Below, one piece after another: positions 22,037 through 32,197 of a DNA stretch of 64,000 nt. The stretch spans positions 4,030,001-4,094,000 of the forward strand of contig NZ_CP059068.1 in assembly GCF_017798165.1 (NCBI RefSeq). Direction: 5' to 3'. Both the position numbers and the translations under genes were made by a program. The notes under the pieces were generated by a model that did no database searches, was not told the origin of the DNA, and was given only the letters and a program-made list of their open reading frames with translations. Numbering within the stretch: the stretch's first letter is position 1; each line of letters begins with the position of its first letter. The stretch is from Rhodoferax sp. AJA081-3 (lineage in GTDB: Bacteria; Pseudomonadota; Gammaproteobacteria; Burkholderiales; Burkholderiaceae_C).

Positions 22037-23988
22037 ACCCCGAAGACCCGTCCATCCACGACCACGCCCCGACGCCTGTGCCCGAAGGCGCAGTGGAGCC
22101 GCGCGTGTTGCATGGGGTGGATGCCGTCCCGTCTGACCATCCAGTGGCGCAAGGAGTCTGGGTGGCAGAGCGTTCTGCGCAGGTAGAGGAGGAGCCCGCG
22201 CAGCGGGCGGGGGACACGGAGCAGAATGCTTTGCCGCCCAGACTCCTGGCCGATGACCAACCCGCCGCTGTGGCGATCACGGCAACGGGTCGCGTCTTGC
22301 CCACCACCCTGACCGCTGCTGCGGATGCAGCCGCTTTTGTTGCGCAGATCTTTGCCGACACAAAGGCCGAGCAGGCTGCGCTGGCGGACAAGACGCAGAA
22401 GGCCGAGGCTCTGGCATCCGAAGTCATTGCAGACGATGTAGCGTTGGAGCCGCAAGCCGATGCGCCTTTCCAACCCCTGTTGGGCCAGAACATCCTGATC
22501 CTGGGCCTGGGCGCCTCGGGTCTGGCCATGGCACGCTGGTGTGTACGCACTGGCGCCGCCAGTGTCACTGTGGCCGATACACGTGACGCGCCCCCCCAGT
22601 TGGCGACGCTGCAGCAGGAGTTGCCCCAGGTGCGGTTTGTCGCCGGGCCTTTTGATGCAAGCCTGGTGGACGGGCAGAACATACACGCGGTGTACCGCTC
22701 ACCCGGTTTGAGTCCTGATGTCATTGCTCCTGTTTTAATAGCTGCACAAGCAAGTGATACGGGGGCTGGAGGCGAGTTGAGCTTATACGTCATGGCGCTG
22801 CAGACACTGCGGGAGACTCGTGGTTATGCACCGGCCGTGTTGGCCATTACCGGTACCAATGGGAAAACCACCGTCACATCGCTGACCGGCCAGCTCGTGG
22901 CCCACGCCGGCAAGACCGTGGCCGTGGCCGGCAACATCGGCCCCACGCTGCTGGACACACTGGCAGCCCATCTGGATGCCAACACACTGCCCGAGGTCTG
23001 GGTGCTGGAGCTGTCCAGCTTCCAGCTCGACGGCGTCACCGGTTTCGAGCCCACGGCTGCGGTTGTGCTGAATGTGACCCAGGACCATCTGGACTGGCAC
23101 GGCAGCATGGATGCCTATGCAGGTGCCAAGGCCCGCATCTTTGGTGCCACCGGCCTGATGGTGCTGAACCGCGACGATGTGGCGGTGATGGGCATGCTGC
23201 CGCCACCCGTACGCGCCAAGCTGCAAAAACCTGTGGAGCGCCCCTACACCAGTTTTGGCACCGACATGCCCCAGCGCCCTGGCGACTTCGGTATCGAAGA
23301 AGTCAACGGCATGGTCTGGCTGGTGCGCGCACTGGAGGCTGACGAGACCCGCCGCAAACGCAAGGAAGCCGCAGAAGAGCTGCACTTCCAGCGCCTGATG
23401 CCGGTGGACGTGTTGCGCATCCGCGGCCGCCACAACGCCAGCAATGCCTTGGCTGCGCTGGCCCTGTGCGCCGCGGCTGGTTGTGCGCTGGGCCCCATCC
23501 TGTTTGGCCTGCGCGAATACCGCGGCGAGCCGCACCGTGTTGAGCCCATTGGCATCCTCAACGACGTGGAGTTTTTTGACGACAGCAAGGGCACGAATGT
23601 GGGTGCCACCGTGGCGGCGCTGCAAGGCCTGGGCGCGGACCGCAAGGTGGTGCTGATACTGGGCGGCGAAGGCAAGGGCCAGGACTTTGCGCCGCTGGCC
23701 GCACCCGTGGCCCGTTATGCCCGCGCCGTGGTGCTGATTGGCCGCGACGCACCGCTGATCCGCGCCGCGCTGGACGGCACCGGTGTGACTCTGACCGATG
23801 CGGAATCCATGGACGCCGCAGTGGTGCAAGCCAACCAGCGCGCCCACGCCGGTGATGCAGTGCTGATGTCACCCGCCTGCGCCAGCTTTGACATGTTTGA
23901 CAACTACGAACACCGGGCACGGGTGTTCATCGCCGCGGTGCGGGACCTGGCTTTGGCCGCGGGTGTGGATTTGGAGAGCTTGGCATGA
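22033..23988 (+). CDS. murD: UDP-MurNAc-L-alanine:D-glutamate ligase with a 148-residue N-terminal extension
   Basis: The ATG at 22033 overlaps the mraY stop and gives 651 residues; MurD is usually 440-550. The enzyme proper starts at about residue 149 ([21 protein letters not shown]). It has the ATP loop [34 protein letters not shown] and [17 protein letters not shown]. Residues 1-148 are disordered and A/E/D/P-rich. About 40-71 of these are encoded by palindromic repeat R2, giving a peptide almost the same as one inserted in Mpl. A second short repeat (R1) lies in the codons before the ATP loop. The fold and catalytic residues look complete, so the enzyme is probably active. FtsW follows with overlap. 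Confidence 0.95.
   Translation: MNPEDPSIHDHAPTPVPEGAVEPRVLHGVDAVPSDHPVAQGVWVAERSAQVEEEPAQRAGDTEQNALPPRLLADDQPAAVAITATGRVLPTTLTAAADAAAFVAQIFADTKAEQAALADKTQKAEALASEVIADDVALEPQADAPFQPLLGQNILILGLGASGLAMARWCVRTGAASVTVADTRDAPPQLATLQQELPQVRFVAGPFDASLVDGQNIHAVYRSPGLSPDVIAPVLIAAQASDTGAGGELSLYVMALQTLRETRGYAPAVLAITGTNGKTTVTSLTGQLVAHAGKTVAVAGNIGPTLLDTLAAHLDANTLPEVWVLELSSFQLDGVTGFEPTAAVVLNVTQDHLDWHGSMDAYAGAKARIFGATGLMVLNRDDVAVMGMLPPPVRAKLQKPVERPYTSFGTDMPQRPGDFGIEEVNGMVWLVRALEADETRRKRKEAAEELHFQRLMPVDVLRIRGRHNASNALAALALCAAAGCALGPILFGLREYRGEPHRVEPIGILNDVEFFDDSKGTNVGATVAALQGLGADRKVVLILGGEGKGQDFAPLAAPVARYARAVVLIGRDAPLIRAALDGTGVTLTDAESMDAAVVQANQRAHAGDAVLMSPACASFDMFDNYEHRARVFIAAVRDLALAAGVDLESLA
22152..22247 (+). 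repeat. Palindromic repeat R2, copy A, in frame in murD
   Basis: Exactly 96 bp. Left arm 22152-22178 (begins AGGAGTCTGGGTGG) and right arm 22221-22247 (ends CCGCCCAGACTCCT) are inverted repeats of 27 bases with three mismatches. The core between them carries AGGAGGAGCCCG and CGGGCGGGGGACACGG. It is read as [18 protein letters not shown] plus arm-coded residues. Confidence 0.9.
22725..22778 (+). repeat. Short dispersed repeat R1, copy inside murD
   Basis: ATTGCTCCTGTTTTAATAGC, a variable middle, then ACGGGGGCTGGAGGCGAG: a diverged R1 unit, in frame, coding the segment [18 protein letters not shown] just before the ATP-binding loop. Confidence 0.5.
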
Positions 23989-25244
23989 GTGCGATGGCCC
24001 AGTCCCTGTCCAAGTGGTTCTCAGCACGCATGGGTGCAGCATCGTCGCGGGCGCTGCCAGTGCGCCTGGGCGGGCGGGGCTCGTTTGCGGCCACCACGTC
24101 GGTGCCGCAGGTGCGTGGTTTTGACCAACCCCTGGCCTGGGTGGTCGTGGCCCTGCTGATGTGGGGTCTGGTCATGGTGTATTCGGCGTCCATCGCCATG
24201 CCCGACAACCCCAAGTTCGCCAAGTACACCCACACCTATTTCCTGGTGCGCCATGCCATGTGGGTGGCCACGGCATTTGTGGTGGCACTGATGGCCTTCC
24301 AGGTGCCGGTGGCGGTGTGGGAAAAATATGCGCCTTGGTTGCTGGTGGGGTCGCTGGTGCTGTTGATCCTGGTGCTGATCCCCGGCATCGGCAAGGTGGT
24401 CTATGGTGCCCGCCGCTGGATCGCACTGGGCCCTTTCAGCTTCCAGCCCTCGGAGCTGGCCAAGCTGGCCGTGCTGCTCTACGCGGCCGACTACATGGTG
24501 CGCAAGATGGACGTCAAGGAGCGCTTCTTCCGTGCCGTGATGCCCATGGCCGGTGCGGTGGCCGTCATTGGCCTGCTGCTGCTGGCCGAGCCGGACATGG
24601 GCGGCTTCATGGTGATCGCCGTGATTGCGATGGGCATCCTGTTCCTGGGTGGCGTGAACGCCCGCATGTTCTTCCTGATTGCGACCATTCTGGTCGTGGC
24701 CTTCGGGCTGATGATTGCCCTGAGTGAATGGCGGCGCGAGCGCATCTTTGCCTACCTGGACCCCTGGACCGAGAAACATGCGCTGGGCAAGGGCTACCAG
24801 CTGTCGCACTCGCTGATCGCCATAGGGCGGGGCGAGATTTTTGGCGTGGGCTTGGGCGGCAGTGTGGAAAAACTGCACTGGCTGCCCGAGGCGCATACCG
24901 ACTTTTTGCTGGCCGTCATCGGCGAAGAGTTCGGCCTGATCGGTGTGCTGGTCGTCATTGGCCTGTTCCTGTGGCTGACCCGCCGCATCATGCACATCGG
25001 CCGCCAGGCCATCGCGCTGGACCGGGTTTTTGCCGGTCTGGTGGCGCAGGGTGTTGGCATCTGGATGGGTTTCCAGTCTTTCATCAACATGGGCGTGAAC
25101 CTGGGCGCTTTGCCCACCAAGGGCCTGACCCTACCGCTGATGAGTTACGGCGGCTCGGCCATCCTGATCAACATGATTGCCATTGCGATTGTGCTGCGTA
25201 TTGATTTTGAAAACAGGCAACTCATGCACGGAGGCCGTGTATGA
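23985..25244 (+). CDS. ftsW: Septal peptidoglycan polymerase FtsW
   Basis: A 419-residue SEDS protein with about ten membrane helices; with FtsI it makes septal glycan strands from lipid II. SEDS marks are [19 protein letters not shown], the catalytic-Asp region [32 protein letters not shown], and the end motif [15 protein letters not shown]. The ATG overlaps the murD stop. The last seven codons (LMHGGRV stop) lie in a hairpin and are repeated about 90 bases downstream just before murG. Confidence 0.96.
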   Translation: MSAMAQSLSKWFSARMGAASSRALPVRLGGRGSFAATTSVPQVRGFDQPLAWVVVALLMWGLVMVYSASIAMPDNPKFAKYTHTYFLVRHAMWVATAFVVALMAFQVPVAVWEKYAPWLLVGSLVLLILVLIPGIGKVVYGARRWIALGPFSFQPSELAKLAVLLYAADYMVRKMDVKERFFRAVMPMAGAVAVIGLLLLAEPDMGGFMVIAVIAMGILFLGGVNARMFFLIATILVVAFGLMIALSEWRRERIFAYLDPWTEKHALGKGYQLSHSLIAIGRGEIFGVGLGGSVEKLHWLPEAHTDFLLAVIGEEFGLIGVLVVIGLFLWLTRRIMHIGRQAIALDRVFAGLVAQGVGIWMGFQSFINMGVNLGALPTKGLTLPLMSYGGSAILINMIAIAIVLRIDFENRQLMHGGRV

Positions 25245-25333
25245 GTTGCCTGTTTCACCAAAATTGGCACTGCGCGCAGCGCAGCATGGCGCGGCACGCG
25301 GCATGGCTGATGCACGGGGGGCGTGTATGAGTG
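25209..25333 (+). repeat. Hairpin at the ftsW end and direct repeat spanning to murG
   Basis: GAAAACAGGCAACTCATGCA... and its inverse form a stem of about 21 bases around the loop AGG at 25208-25254, with one mismatch. It covers the ftsW stop codon. The bases ATGCACGGAGGCCGTGTATGAGT (25223-25245, written here in full only as position) recur almost unchanged at 25312-25333. There they again spell LMHGGRV plus stop, with the murG ATG inside GTATGAG. This suggests a partial duplication of the ancestral ftsW/murG junction. Confidence 0.7.
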
Positions 25334-26397
25334 TTCCCCAAAAGTGCGCGCTGATCATGGCGGGTGGCACCGGGGGCCATATCTTCCCCGGTCTAGCCGT
25401 GGCGCAGGCCCTGCGCGAGCGCGGCTGGCGCGTGCATTGGCTGGGCGCACCCAACAGCATGGAAAGCCGGCTGGTTCCGCCCAAAGGCTTCCCGCTGGAA
25501 ACGGTGGACTTTTCCGGCGTGCGGGGCAAGGGTTTGCGCACGCTGCTGACCCTGCCACTGCGCCTGCTGCGTGCACTGGGCCAAAGCCTGGCTGTGATGC
25601 GCCGCGTCAAACCCCATGTGCTGGTGGGCCTGGGCGGTTACATCACGATGCCCGGTGGCCTGATGGGTGCGCTGATGGGCAAGCCCCTGGTGTTACACGA
25701 GCAGAACTCCATTGCCGGCATGGCCAACAAGGCACTGGCCATAGTGGCGCGTCGCGTCTTCACCGCTTTTCCCAAGGTCATGTCCAAGGGCCTATGGGTG
25801 GGCAACCCCTTGCGTGCGGAATTTTTGAAACAAGCCGAGCCGCAGGAGCGTTTTGCCGGCCGCAGCGGACCGCTGCGTGTGCTGGTCGTCGGTGGCAGCC
25901 TGGGCGCCCGCGCGCTGAACACCGTGGTGCCACAAGCCCTGGCCCTGATTCCTGAAAGCGAACGCCCCATCGTGACCCACCAGAGTGGTGAAAAACAGAT
26001 CGAAGAGCTGCGCAGCAACTACGCCACCGCCGGTGTGCAGGCGCAGCTCACACCGTTCATCGACGACACGGCCAAAGCCTTTGCTGATGCCGATCTGGTC
26101 ATTTGCCGCGCTGGTGCCAGCACGGTGACTGAAATCGCGGCCGTCGGCGCGCCTGCGCTGTTTGTACCTTTCCCGTCCGCCGTGGACGACCACCAGACCC
26201 ACAACGCACGTTTCCTGGTCGACCAGGGCGGCGGCTGGCTGGTACCCCAAAACGAATTGACCCCCGGGTTGCTGGCAGACATGCTACAAAAAACAGAGCG
26301 CTCCACGCTGCTGGCGCGGGGGCTAGAGGCCAAAAAGATGCAGAAGCTTCAAGCCACAGAGGCCGTGGTGGCCGCCTGTGAGGAGTTGTGCCCATGA
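25327..26397 (+). CDS. murG: Lipid II synthase MurG (GlcNAc transferase)
   Basis: A 356-residue GT-B glycosyltransferase on the inner face of the membrane, converting lipid I to lipid II. The glycine loop is [12 protein letters not shown] at about 11-22; further marks are [23 protein letters not shown], and the donor-site [15 protein letters not shown]. The start at 25327 is set by homology; the open frame reaches back into the duplicated ftsW end without likely meaning. The stop overlaps the murC ATG. A short repeat R1 forms codons near the C-terminus. Confidence 0.96.
   Translation: MSVPQKCALIMAGGTGGHIFPGLAVAQALRERGWRVHWLGAPNSMESRLVPPKGFPLETVDFSGVRGKGLRTLLTLPLRLLRALGQSLAVMRRVKPHVLVGLGGYITMPGGLMGALMGKPLVLHEQNSIAGMANKALAIVARRVFTAFPKVMSKGLWVGNPLRAEFLKQAEPQERFAGRSGPLRVLVVGGSLGARALNTVVPQALALIPESERPIVTHQSGEKQIEELRSNYATAGVQAQLTPFIDDTAKAFADADLVICRAGASTVTEIAAVGAPALFVPFPSAVDDHQTHNARFLVDQGGGWLVPQNELTPGLLADMLQKTERSTLLARGLEAKKMQKLQATEAVVAACEELCP
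26281..26340 (+). repeat. Short dispersed repeat R1, copy near the murG end
   Basis: ATGCTACAAAAAACAGAGCG, a variable middle, then CGCGGGGGCTAGAGGCCAAAAAG; the core is a near-perfect R1. It is translated as part of the last MurG helix. Confidence 0.65.
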
Positions 26398-27827
26398 AAC
26401 ACGCAATCAAACACATTCACTTTGTAGGCGTTGGCGGCTCCGGCATGTCCGGTATCGCCGAGGTGTTGTGCAACCTGGGCTACACGATATCGGGTTCCGA
26501 CCTGTCCGACAGCACCACGTTACGGCGCCTGGCCAGCCTGGGCATCAAGACCTATGTGGGTCACGCGCCGGAGAACGTGGTCGGTGCCGATGCGGTGGTC
26601 ACGTCCACCGCCGTGCAGAGCGACAACCCCGAGGTGATCAAGGCGCGTGAGATGCGCATCCCCATCGTGCCGCGCGCGCTGATGCTGGCCGAGCTGATGC
26701 GCCTCAAACAAGGCATTGCCATCGCCGGCACCCACGGCAAAACAACCACGACCAGTCTGGTGGCGAGTGTGCTGGCCGAGGCTGGGCTAGACCCCACCTT
26801 TGTGATCGGCGGACGGCTGAACAGCGCCGGCGCCAATGCGCGCCTGGGCAGTGGCGACTACATCGTGGTCGAGGCGGATGAGTCTGATGCGTCCTTTTTG
26901 AACCTGCTGCCCGTGATGGCCGTGGTGACGAACATTGACGCCGACCACATGGAGACCTATGGCCATGACTTTGGCCGGTTGAAGAAGGCCTTTGTCGACT
27001 TCCTGCACCGCATGCCGTTCTACGGCGTGGCGATTTTGTGCACCGACGACGCGGCCATCCGCGAGATCGTGGAGCAGGTCACCTGCCCGGTCACCAGCTA
27101 CGGTTTCAACGAAGAGGCCCAGGTACGGGCCATCAATGTGCGCGCGGTCGACGGCCAGATGCACTTCACGGTGCAGCGCCGCAACGGTGTGGTGCTGCCC
27201 GACCTGGATGTGGTGCTGAACCTGCCGGGCCTGCACAACGTGCTCAATGCGCTGTCGGCTATTGCCGTGGCGGTGGAGCTCAATATTGCGGACGCGGCCG
27301 TGCAAAAGGCGTTGAGCGAATTCAAGGGTGTGGGCCGGCGCTTCCAGCGTTATGGTGACCTGCCACTGGCCTTGGGCGGCATTGCCACGGTCATCGACGA
27401 CTACGGCCACCATCCCGTGGAGATGGCCGCCACGGTGGCGGCGGCACGCGGCGCCTTCCCCGGGCGGCGTCTGGTGCTGGCTTTCCAGCCGCACCGCTTC
27501 ACCCGTACGCGGGATTGTTTTGAAGATTTTGTGAAGGTCATGGGCCAGGCCGATTCGGTGCTACTGGCCGAGGTGTATGCCGCCGGTGAGGCGCCCATCG
27601 TGGCGGCAGACGGCCGCGCGCTGGCCCGCGCCCTGCGCATCGCCGGCAAGGTGGAGCCGATTTTTGTGGACGACATCACTGCCATGCCCCAGGCCATCGT
27701 GGACAACGCACTGGCGGGTGATGTGATCCTGTGCATGGGGGCTGGGTCCATTGGTGCCGTGCCAGGCAAGGTGGTTGAACTGCTACAAACAAATGAGCAT
27801 AGTGTTGAGGAGGGACGGGGGCTATGA
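26394..27827 (+). CDS. murC: UDP-N-acetylmuramate:L-alanine ligase
   Basis: A 477-residue Mur ligase adding the first stem amino acid. N-terminal [17 protein letters not shown] loop [36 protein letters not shown], and [12 protein letters not shown] are intact. The ATG at 26394 overlaps the murG stop and is preferred over a GTG two codons earlier. The C-terminal residues ([15 protein letters not shown]) are coded by a copy of repeat R1 that runs on into the ddl start. Confidence 0.96.
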   Translation: MKHAIKHIHFVGVGGSGMSGIAEVLCNLGYTISGSDLSDSTTLRRLASLGIKTYVGHAPENVVGADAVVTSTAVQSDNPEVIKAREMRIPIVPRALMLAELMRLKQGIAIAGTHGKTTTTSLVASVLAEAGLDPTFVIGGRLNSAGANARLGSGDYIVVEADESDASFLNLLPVMAVVTNIDADHMETYGHDFGRLKKAFVDFLHRMPFYGVAILCTDDAAIREIVEQVTCPVTSYGFNEEAQVRAINVRAVDGQMHFTVQRRNGVVLPDLDVVLNLPGLHNVLNALSAIAVAVELNIADAAVQKALSEFKGVGRRFQRYGDLPLALGGIATVIDDYGHHPVEMAATVAAARGAFPGRRLVLAFQPHRFTRTRDCFEDFVKVMGQADSVLLAEVYAAGEAPIVAADGRALARALRIAGKVEPIFVDDITAMPQAIVDNALAGDVILCMGAGSIGAVPGKVVELLQTNEHSVEEGRGL

Positions 27828-27838
27828 GCCAATTCGGT
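27779..27838 (+). repeat. Short dispersed repeat R1, copy across the murC/ddl junction
   Basis: CTGCTACAAACAAATGAGC, a variable middle, then ACGGGGGCTATGAGCCAATTCGG. The GGGGGCTAGAGCCAA-like core has become GGGGGCTATGAGCCAA, whose ATGA is both the murC stop and the ddl start. Confidence 0.55.
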
Positions 27839-28777
27839 AAAGTGGCGGTGCTGATGGGCGGGGACTCCAGTGAGCGTGAAGTCTCGCTGATGTCGGGCGC
27901 CGGTGTGCTCAAGGCACTGCTGTCCAAGGGTGTGGACGCCCATGCCTTTGACCCGGCCGAGCGCGATCTGTCCGAGCTGAAGCGTGATGGTTTTGCGCGC
28001 TGTTTTATCGCCCTGCATGGCCGTTTGGGTGAGGGTGGTGCGGTGCAGGGTGCGCTGGAGTTGCTGGGCATTCCCTACACGGGCTCCGGCATCATGGCGT
28101 CCAGCATCGCCATGGACAAGGTCATGACCAAGCGTATCTGGCTGTCCGAAGGCATACCCACTCCGCGCTACACACTCTTGCAGCGTGGGGCGTTTGACCG
28201 TCGCCAGGTGGTTGAGGTGCCGGACACACTGGGCCTGCCCGTCATCGTTAAACCTGCGCATGAGGGCTCGTCCTTTGGCGTCACCAAGGTGGTGGGTTAT
28301 TCCGGTATGGCGGGTGCGGTCGAGGCTGCCGGCAAGCTGGATTCCGACATCTTGTGTGAAGAGTGCATTGAGGGGGATGAGGTGACCTGCCCCGTGCTGG
28401 GCACGGGCGACGTTGCACGTGCGCTGCCCGTGATCCGCATCGTCGCGCCCGATGGCAACTACGACTACCAGAACAAATACTTCACCGACACCACGCAATA
28501 CCTCGTGCCCTGCGGCCTGCCCGCTGGCGAGGAAGAAGCCATCCAGGCCCTGGTGCTCAAGGCCTACCGCGTGCTGGACTGCCGCGGCTGGGGTCGGGTG
28601 GACGTGATGATCGACGGCAAGACCCGCAAGCCCTACCTGTTGGAAATCAACACATCGCCCGGTATGACCAGCCACTCGCTGGTGCCCAAGTCGGCGCAGG
28701 CGGCGGGCATCAGCTACGAAGACCTGTGTTTTAGTTTGTTGGCAACGGCCGCTCTGGATACGGGAGAACCTGTGTGA
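27824..28777 (+). CDS. ddl: D-alanine:D-alanine ligase
   Basis: A 317-residue ATP-grasp enzyme of the DdlB type, supplying D-Ala-D-Ala to MurF. N-terminal [17 protein letters not shown], the [22 protein letters not shown] region, [13 protein letters not shown], and the C-terminal [16 protein letters not shown] metal site are all present. The ATG overlaps the murC stop; the stop overlaps the ftsQ GTG. Confidence 0.96.
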   Translation: MSQFGKVAVLMGGDSSEREVSLMSGAGVLKALLSKGVDAHAFDPAERDLSELKRDGFARCFIALHGRLGEGGAVQGALELLGIPYTGSGIMASSIAMDKVMTKRIWLSEGIPTPRYTLLQRGAFDRRQVVEVPDTLGLPVIVKPAHEGSSFGVTKVVGYSGMAGAVEAAGKLDSDILCEECIEGDEVTCPVLGTGDVARALPVIRIVAPDGNYDYQNKYFTDTTQYLVPCGLPAGEEEAIQALVLKAYRVLDCRGWGRVDVMIDGKTRKPYLLEINTSPGMTSHSLVPKSAQAAGISYEDLCFSLLATAALDTGEPV

Positions 28778-29559
28778 ATCCAAGTGTGGCCACTCCGCTG
28801 GACGTCAAGCTGATGAACATCACCGCTACGGTGCTGTTCCTGGCGTTTGCCGTCCTGGTGGGCCTGGCCACGGCGCGCTGGGCGGCACGCCTGTCCGCTT
28901 TTGACATCAAGGGCATTGTGGTCAGCGGGGACCTCAGCCACAACAACGCGGTCACGCTGCGTGCGAATGTGGCGCCGCGGCTGTCGGGCACCTTCTTCAG
29001 CGTGGACCTGCCCCGTGTGCGCGCTGCGTTCGAAGCCGTGCCCTGGGTGCGGCACGCGACGGTACGCCGCGAGTTCCCGGACCGCCTGCAGGTGGTGCTG
29101 CAAGAGCACCAGGCCGTGGCGTACTGGGGCAGCGAAGGTGAGCTACGGCTCATCAACAGCTTTGGCGAAGTGTTTGAAGCCAATGCCGGTGAAATCGAGC
29201 AGGACATGTTGCCGCGCCTCAACGGACCGCAAGGCCAGAGTGCCGATGTGCTGGCCATGTACCGCACGTTGGCGCCCCTGTTTGAACAGATGAACATGCC
29301 GGTGGACGAGTTGAGCCTGTCGGTGGGCGGCAGTTGGCGGGTGGAGCTGGACAGCGGCGCCCGCATCGAGATGGGGCGGGGTGGCGTGGCGGAGTTGTCG
29401 GAGCGTGTGCGCCGGTTCCTCGCAACCCTGACGCAGGTGACCTCTCGGTACACACGCCAGAGCGGCGACCTGGAGTCGGCCGATTTGCGGCATGACAACG
29501 GCTATGCCATCCGCTTGCGTGGTGTGAGCACGGTGGCAGCAGCGGTACCCAAAAAATAG
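28774..29559 (+). CDS. ftsQ: Cell division protein FtsQ
   Basis: A 261-residue bitopic divisome protein. A short cytoplasmic N-terminus is followed by a membrane helix at about 12-32 ([17 protein letters not shown]), the POTRA domain ([20 protein letters not shown]) and the FtsQ beta domain ([18 protein letters not shown]). The GTG at 28774 overlaps the ddl stop; a later ATG at codon 14 is possible but would shorten the tail. Confidence 0.94.
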   Translation: MNPSVATPLDVKLMNITATVLFLAFAVLVGLATARWAARLSAFDIKGIVVSGDLSHNNAVTLRANVAPRLSGTFFSVDLPRVRAAFEAVPWVRHATVRREFPDRLQVVLQEHQAVAYWGSEGELRLINSFGEVFEANAGEIEQDMLPRLNGPQGQSADVLAMYRTLAPLFEQMNMPVDELSLSVGGSWRVELDSGARIEMGRGGVAELSERVRRFLATLTQVTSRYTRQSGDLESADLRHDNGYAIRLRGVSTVAAAVPKK

Positions 29560-29594
29560 CAAGCAGTGAAAGAAGAACCCAGCAGGTAATCCAT

Positions 29595-30824
29595 ATGGCA
29601 AAAGAATACAAAGACCTGGTCGTAGGACTGGACATCGGCACCGCCAAAGTGATGGTGGTGGTGGCCGAGGTATTGCCCGGCGGCGAGCTCAAACTGGCCG
29701 GTTTGGGCGTGGCCCCCAGCAACGGCATCAAGCGAGGTGTCGTCGTGAATATCGACGCCACCGTGCAAAGCATCCAGCAGGCCCTGCGCGAGGCCGAGCT
29801 GATGGCCGATTGCAAGATCACCCGTGTCTACACCGGCATCACCGGCAGCCACATCCGCGGCATCAACTCCAGCGGCATGGTGGCGGTGAAAGACCGCGAG
29901 GTAACCGCTGCCGATGTGGCCCGCGTGGTGGAGACGGCCAAGGCCATCAACATCTCCACCGACCAGCGCCTGCTGCTGGTGGAGCCACAAGAGTTCATCA
30001 TCGACGGCCAGGATGTCAAAGAGCCCATTGGCATGAGCGGCATTCGGCTTGAGGCCAAGGTGCACATCGTGACCGGTGCGCAGAGTGCGGCCGAAAACAT
30101 CATCAAGTGTGTGCGCCGCTGCGGCCTGGAGGTGGAGCAGCTGATGCTGAACCCCCTGGCCAGCAGCCTGAGTGTGTTGACCGAAGACGAACGCGAACTG
30201 GGTGTGGCCTTGGTGGACATTGGCGCAGGTACCACCGACATTGCCATCTTCACCAACGGCGCCATCCGCCACACGGCCGTGATCCCGATTGCCGGGGACC
30301 TGATCACCAGCGACATTGCGATGGCTTTGCGCACGCCGACCAAGGACGCGGAAGATATCAAGGTCGAAAGCGGCCATGCCAAACAACTCTTGGTAGACCC
30401 CGAAACACAGGTGGAGGTGCCCGGTCTGGGCGACCGCGGCCCGCGCATGCTGAGTCGCCAGGCGCTGGCCGGTGTCATCGAGCCGCGCATCGAAGAGATT
30501 TTCTCGCTGGTCAACCAGGTGATGCGCGAGTCGGGTTACGAAGAGGTGTTATCGAGCGGCATTGTGCTCACCGGTGGCAGCTGCATCATGCCCGGTATGG
30601 TGGAGCTGGGTGAAGACATCTTCCTCAAGCCCGTGCGCCGCGGCATCCCCAAATACTCCAGCGCGCTGGCCGACATGGTGGCCCAGCCCCGCGCGGCTAC
30701 CGTGATGGGCCTGCTCGAAGAGGCCCGTGTCGCCCGCATGCGCGGCTTCAAGGTGGCGCAGAAAAACGGGTCGATGAAAACAGCTTTTGGATCAGTTAAA
30801 GACTGGTTCATCGGGAACTTCTGA
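29595..30824 (+). CDS. ftsA: Cell division protein FtsA
   Basis: A 409-residue actin-like ATPase that ties FtsZ filaments to the membrane. N-terminal VGLDIGTAKV phosphate loop, the SHIRGINSSGMVAVKDREV 1C domain, VDIGAGTTDIAIF, and the C-terminal amphipathic helix KTAFGSVKDWFIGNF that binds the membrane. AGCAGGT precedes the ATG. ftsZ follows after 140 bases, a gap large enough for its own promoter. Confidence 0.97.
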   Translation: MAKEYKDLVVGLDIGTAKVMVVVAEVLPGGELKLAGLGVAPSNGIKRGVVVNIDATVQSIQQALREAELMADCKITRVYTGITGSHIRGINSSGMVAVKDREVTAADVARVVETAKAINISTDQRLLLVEPQEFIIDGQDVKEPIGMSGIRLEAKVHIVTGAQSAAENIIKCVRRCGLEVEQLMLNPLASSLSVLTEDERELGVALVDIGAGTTDIAIFTNGAIRHTAVIPIAGDLITSDIAMALRTPTKDAEDIKVESGHAKQLLVDPETQVEVPGLGDRGPRMLSRQALAGVIEPRIEEIFSLVNQVMRESGYEEVLSSGIVLTGGSCIMPGMVELGEDIFLKPVRRGIPKYSSALADMVAQPRAATVMGLLEEARVARMRGFKVAQKNGSMKTAFGSVKDWFIGNF

Positions 30825-30964
30825 CCATGGAACACAAGATGTGGCTTGCAAGGGGAAGTCCGCATGAGCGGTTGCCGGGCGCGGGCCCGCCACCGACTTT
30901 CGCAGAGTACTGCAACGGCAAAGAACCCAAAGTATTTAACTTAGTGAAACATCAGGAGAGAAAC

Positions 30965-32194
30965 ATGGCCATTGAAATGATTGAAGAAGAAACGTTTAAC
31001 CAGGGCACACAGATCAAGGTCATCGGTGTGGGCGGTGGTGGCGGCAACGCCGTGGAACACATGATTTTTTCAAGTGTGGGCGGCGTGGAGTTCATCACCG
31101 CCAACACCGATTCGCAGGCACTGAGCCGCAGCACCGCGCACAAGACCATCCAGCTGGGTGCCGGCGGTCTGGGCGCAGGCAGCAAACCCGACAAGGGCCG
31201 TGAAGCCGCCATGGTGGCCGAGGCCGACATCCGCGCCGCGATTGAAGGTGCACACATGTTGTTCATCACCGCCGGTATGGGCGGTGGTACCGGCACCGGT
31301 GCAGCGCCTGTGATTGCCCGCGTGGCAAAAGAGATGGGGATTCTGACCGTGGGTGTGGTCACCAAGCCTTTCGACTTTGAAGGTGGTCGCCGCATGAGCA
31401 ATGCGGATGCCGGCCTGATGGAGCTGGAAGCCAATGTGGACTCGCTGATCGTGGTGCTGAACGAAAAGCTGCTGGACGTGTTGGGTGATGACGTGTCGCA
31501 GGACGAGGCTTTCGCCCATGCCAACGACGTGTTGAAAAACGCGGTCGGCGGTATTGCCGAAATCATCAATGTGCCCGGCCATGTGAACGTCGACTTTGAA
31601 GACGTGCGCACGGTGATGGGTGAGCCTGGCAAGGCCATGATGGGTACCGCACTGGCCAATGGCCCGGACCGTGCGCGTATTGCGGCGGAGCAGGCCGTGG
31701 CCTGCCCTCTGCTGGAAGGCATAGACCTGTCGGGCGCCAAGGGTGTGCTGGTGCTGATCACGGCTGCCAAGGGTTCGCTCAAACTGAGCGAATCCAAACT
31801 GGCCATGAACACCATCCGTGCCTACGCCTCGCCTGATGCCCATGTGATCTACGGTACGGCGTATGACGATGCACTGGGTGATGACATCCGCGTAACCGTG
31901 GTCGCCACCGGCCTCTCCCGCCAGGGCGCGCGCCGTACGGCACCACCCCTGCAGGTGTTGCGCACCGGTACCGACAACGTGCCGTTCCATGTACCCACAT
32001 TGAATACACCTGTCGGTGGACAGGCGGCTGGCGGCGGTGCTTCCATGGGTGTGGCCCAACCGGACTACGCTGGCATGGGCACACCTGCCGTCTGGCGCGG
32101 CCGCACCTCGGCTGCGGCCAAGGTTGATGCTCTGTCGAATGGTGGCATGGACGACTACGAAATCCCTGCTTTCCTGCGCAAACAAGCTGATTGA
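30965..32194 (+). CDS. ftsZ: Cell division GTPase FtsZ
   Basis: A 409-residue tubulin homologue forming the Z ring. The GTP signature GGGTGTG lies at 106-112, preceded by VIGVGGGGGNAV; the T7 loop region is NVDFEDVRTVMG; the conserved C-terminal peptide DDYEIPAFLRKQAD binds FtsA and ZipA-like partners. The ATG at 30965 has CAGGAGAG at the right distance; a longer open frame from 30827 is not used. Between ftsA and ftsZ there is an A/T-rich stretch with TATTTA at 30933, possibly a local promoter. Confidence 0.97.
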   Translation: MAIEMIEEETFNQGTQIKVIGVGGGGGNAVEHMIFSSVGGVEFITANTDSQALSRSTAHKTIQLGAGGLGAGSKPDKGREAAMVAEADIRAAIEGAHMLFITAGMGGGTGTGAAPVIARVAKEMGILTVGVVTKPFDFEGGRRMSNADAGLMELEANVDSLIVVLNEKLLDVLGDDVSQDEAFAHANDVLKNAVGGIAEIINVPGHVNVDFEDVRTVMGEPGKAMMGTALANGPDRARIAAEQAVACPLLEGIDLSGAKGVLVLITAAKGSLKLSESKLAMNTIRAYASPDAHVIYGTAYDDALGDDIRVTVVATGLSRQGARRTAPPLQVLRTGTDNVPFHVPTLNTPVGGQAAGGGASMGVAQPDYAGMGTPAVWRGRTSAAAKVDALSNGGMDDYEIPAFLRKQAD

Positions 32195-32197
32195 CGG

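Noticed and set aside
30933..30938. A promoter for ftsZ in the ftsA-ftsZ gap
   Set aside because: TATTTA is a fair -10 but no -35 at proper distance was found, so it is only mentioned in the ftsZ entry.
30827..30964. A longer FtsZ start at 30827
   Set aside because: The added residues are not FtsZ-like and the ATG at 30965 has a good ribosome site and the normal N-terminus.
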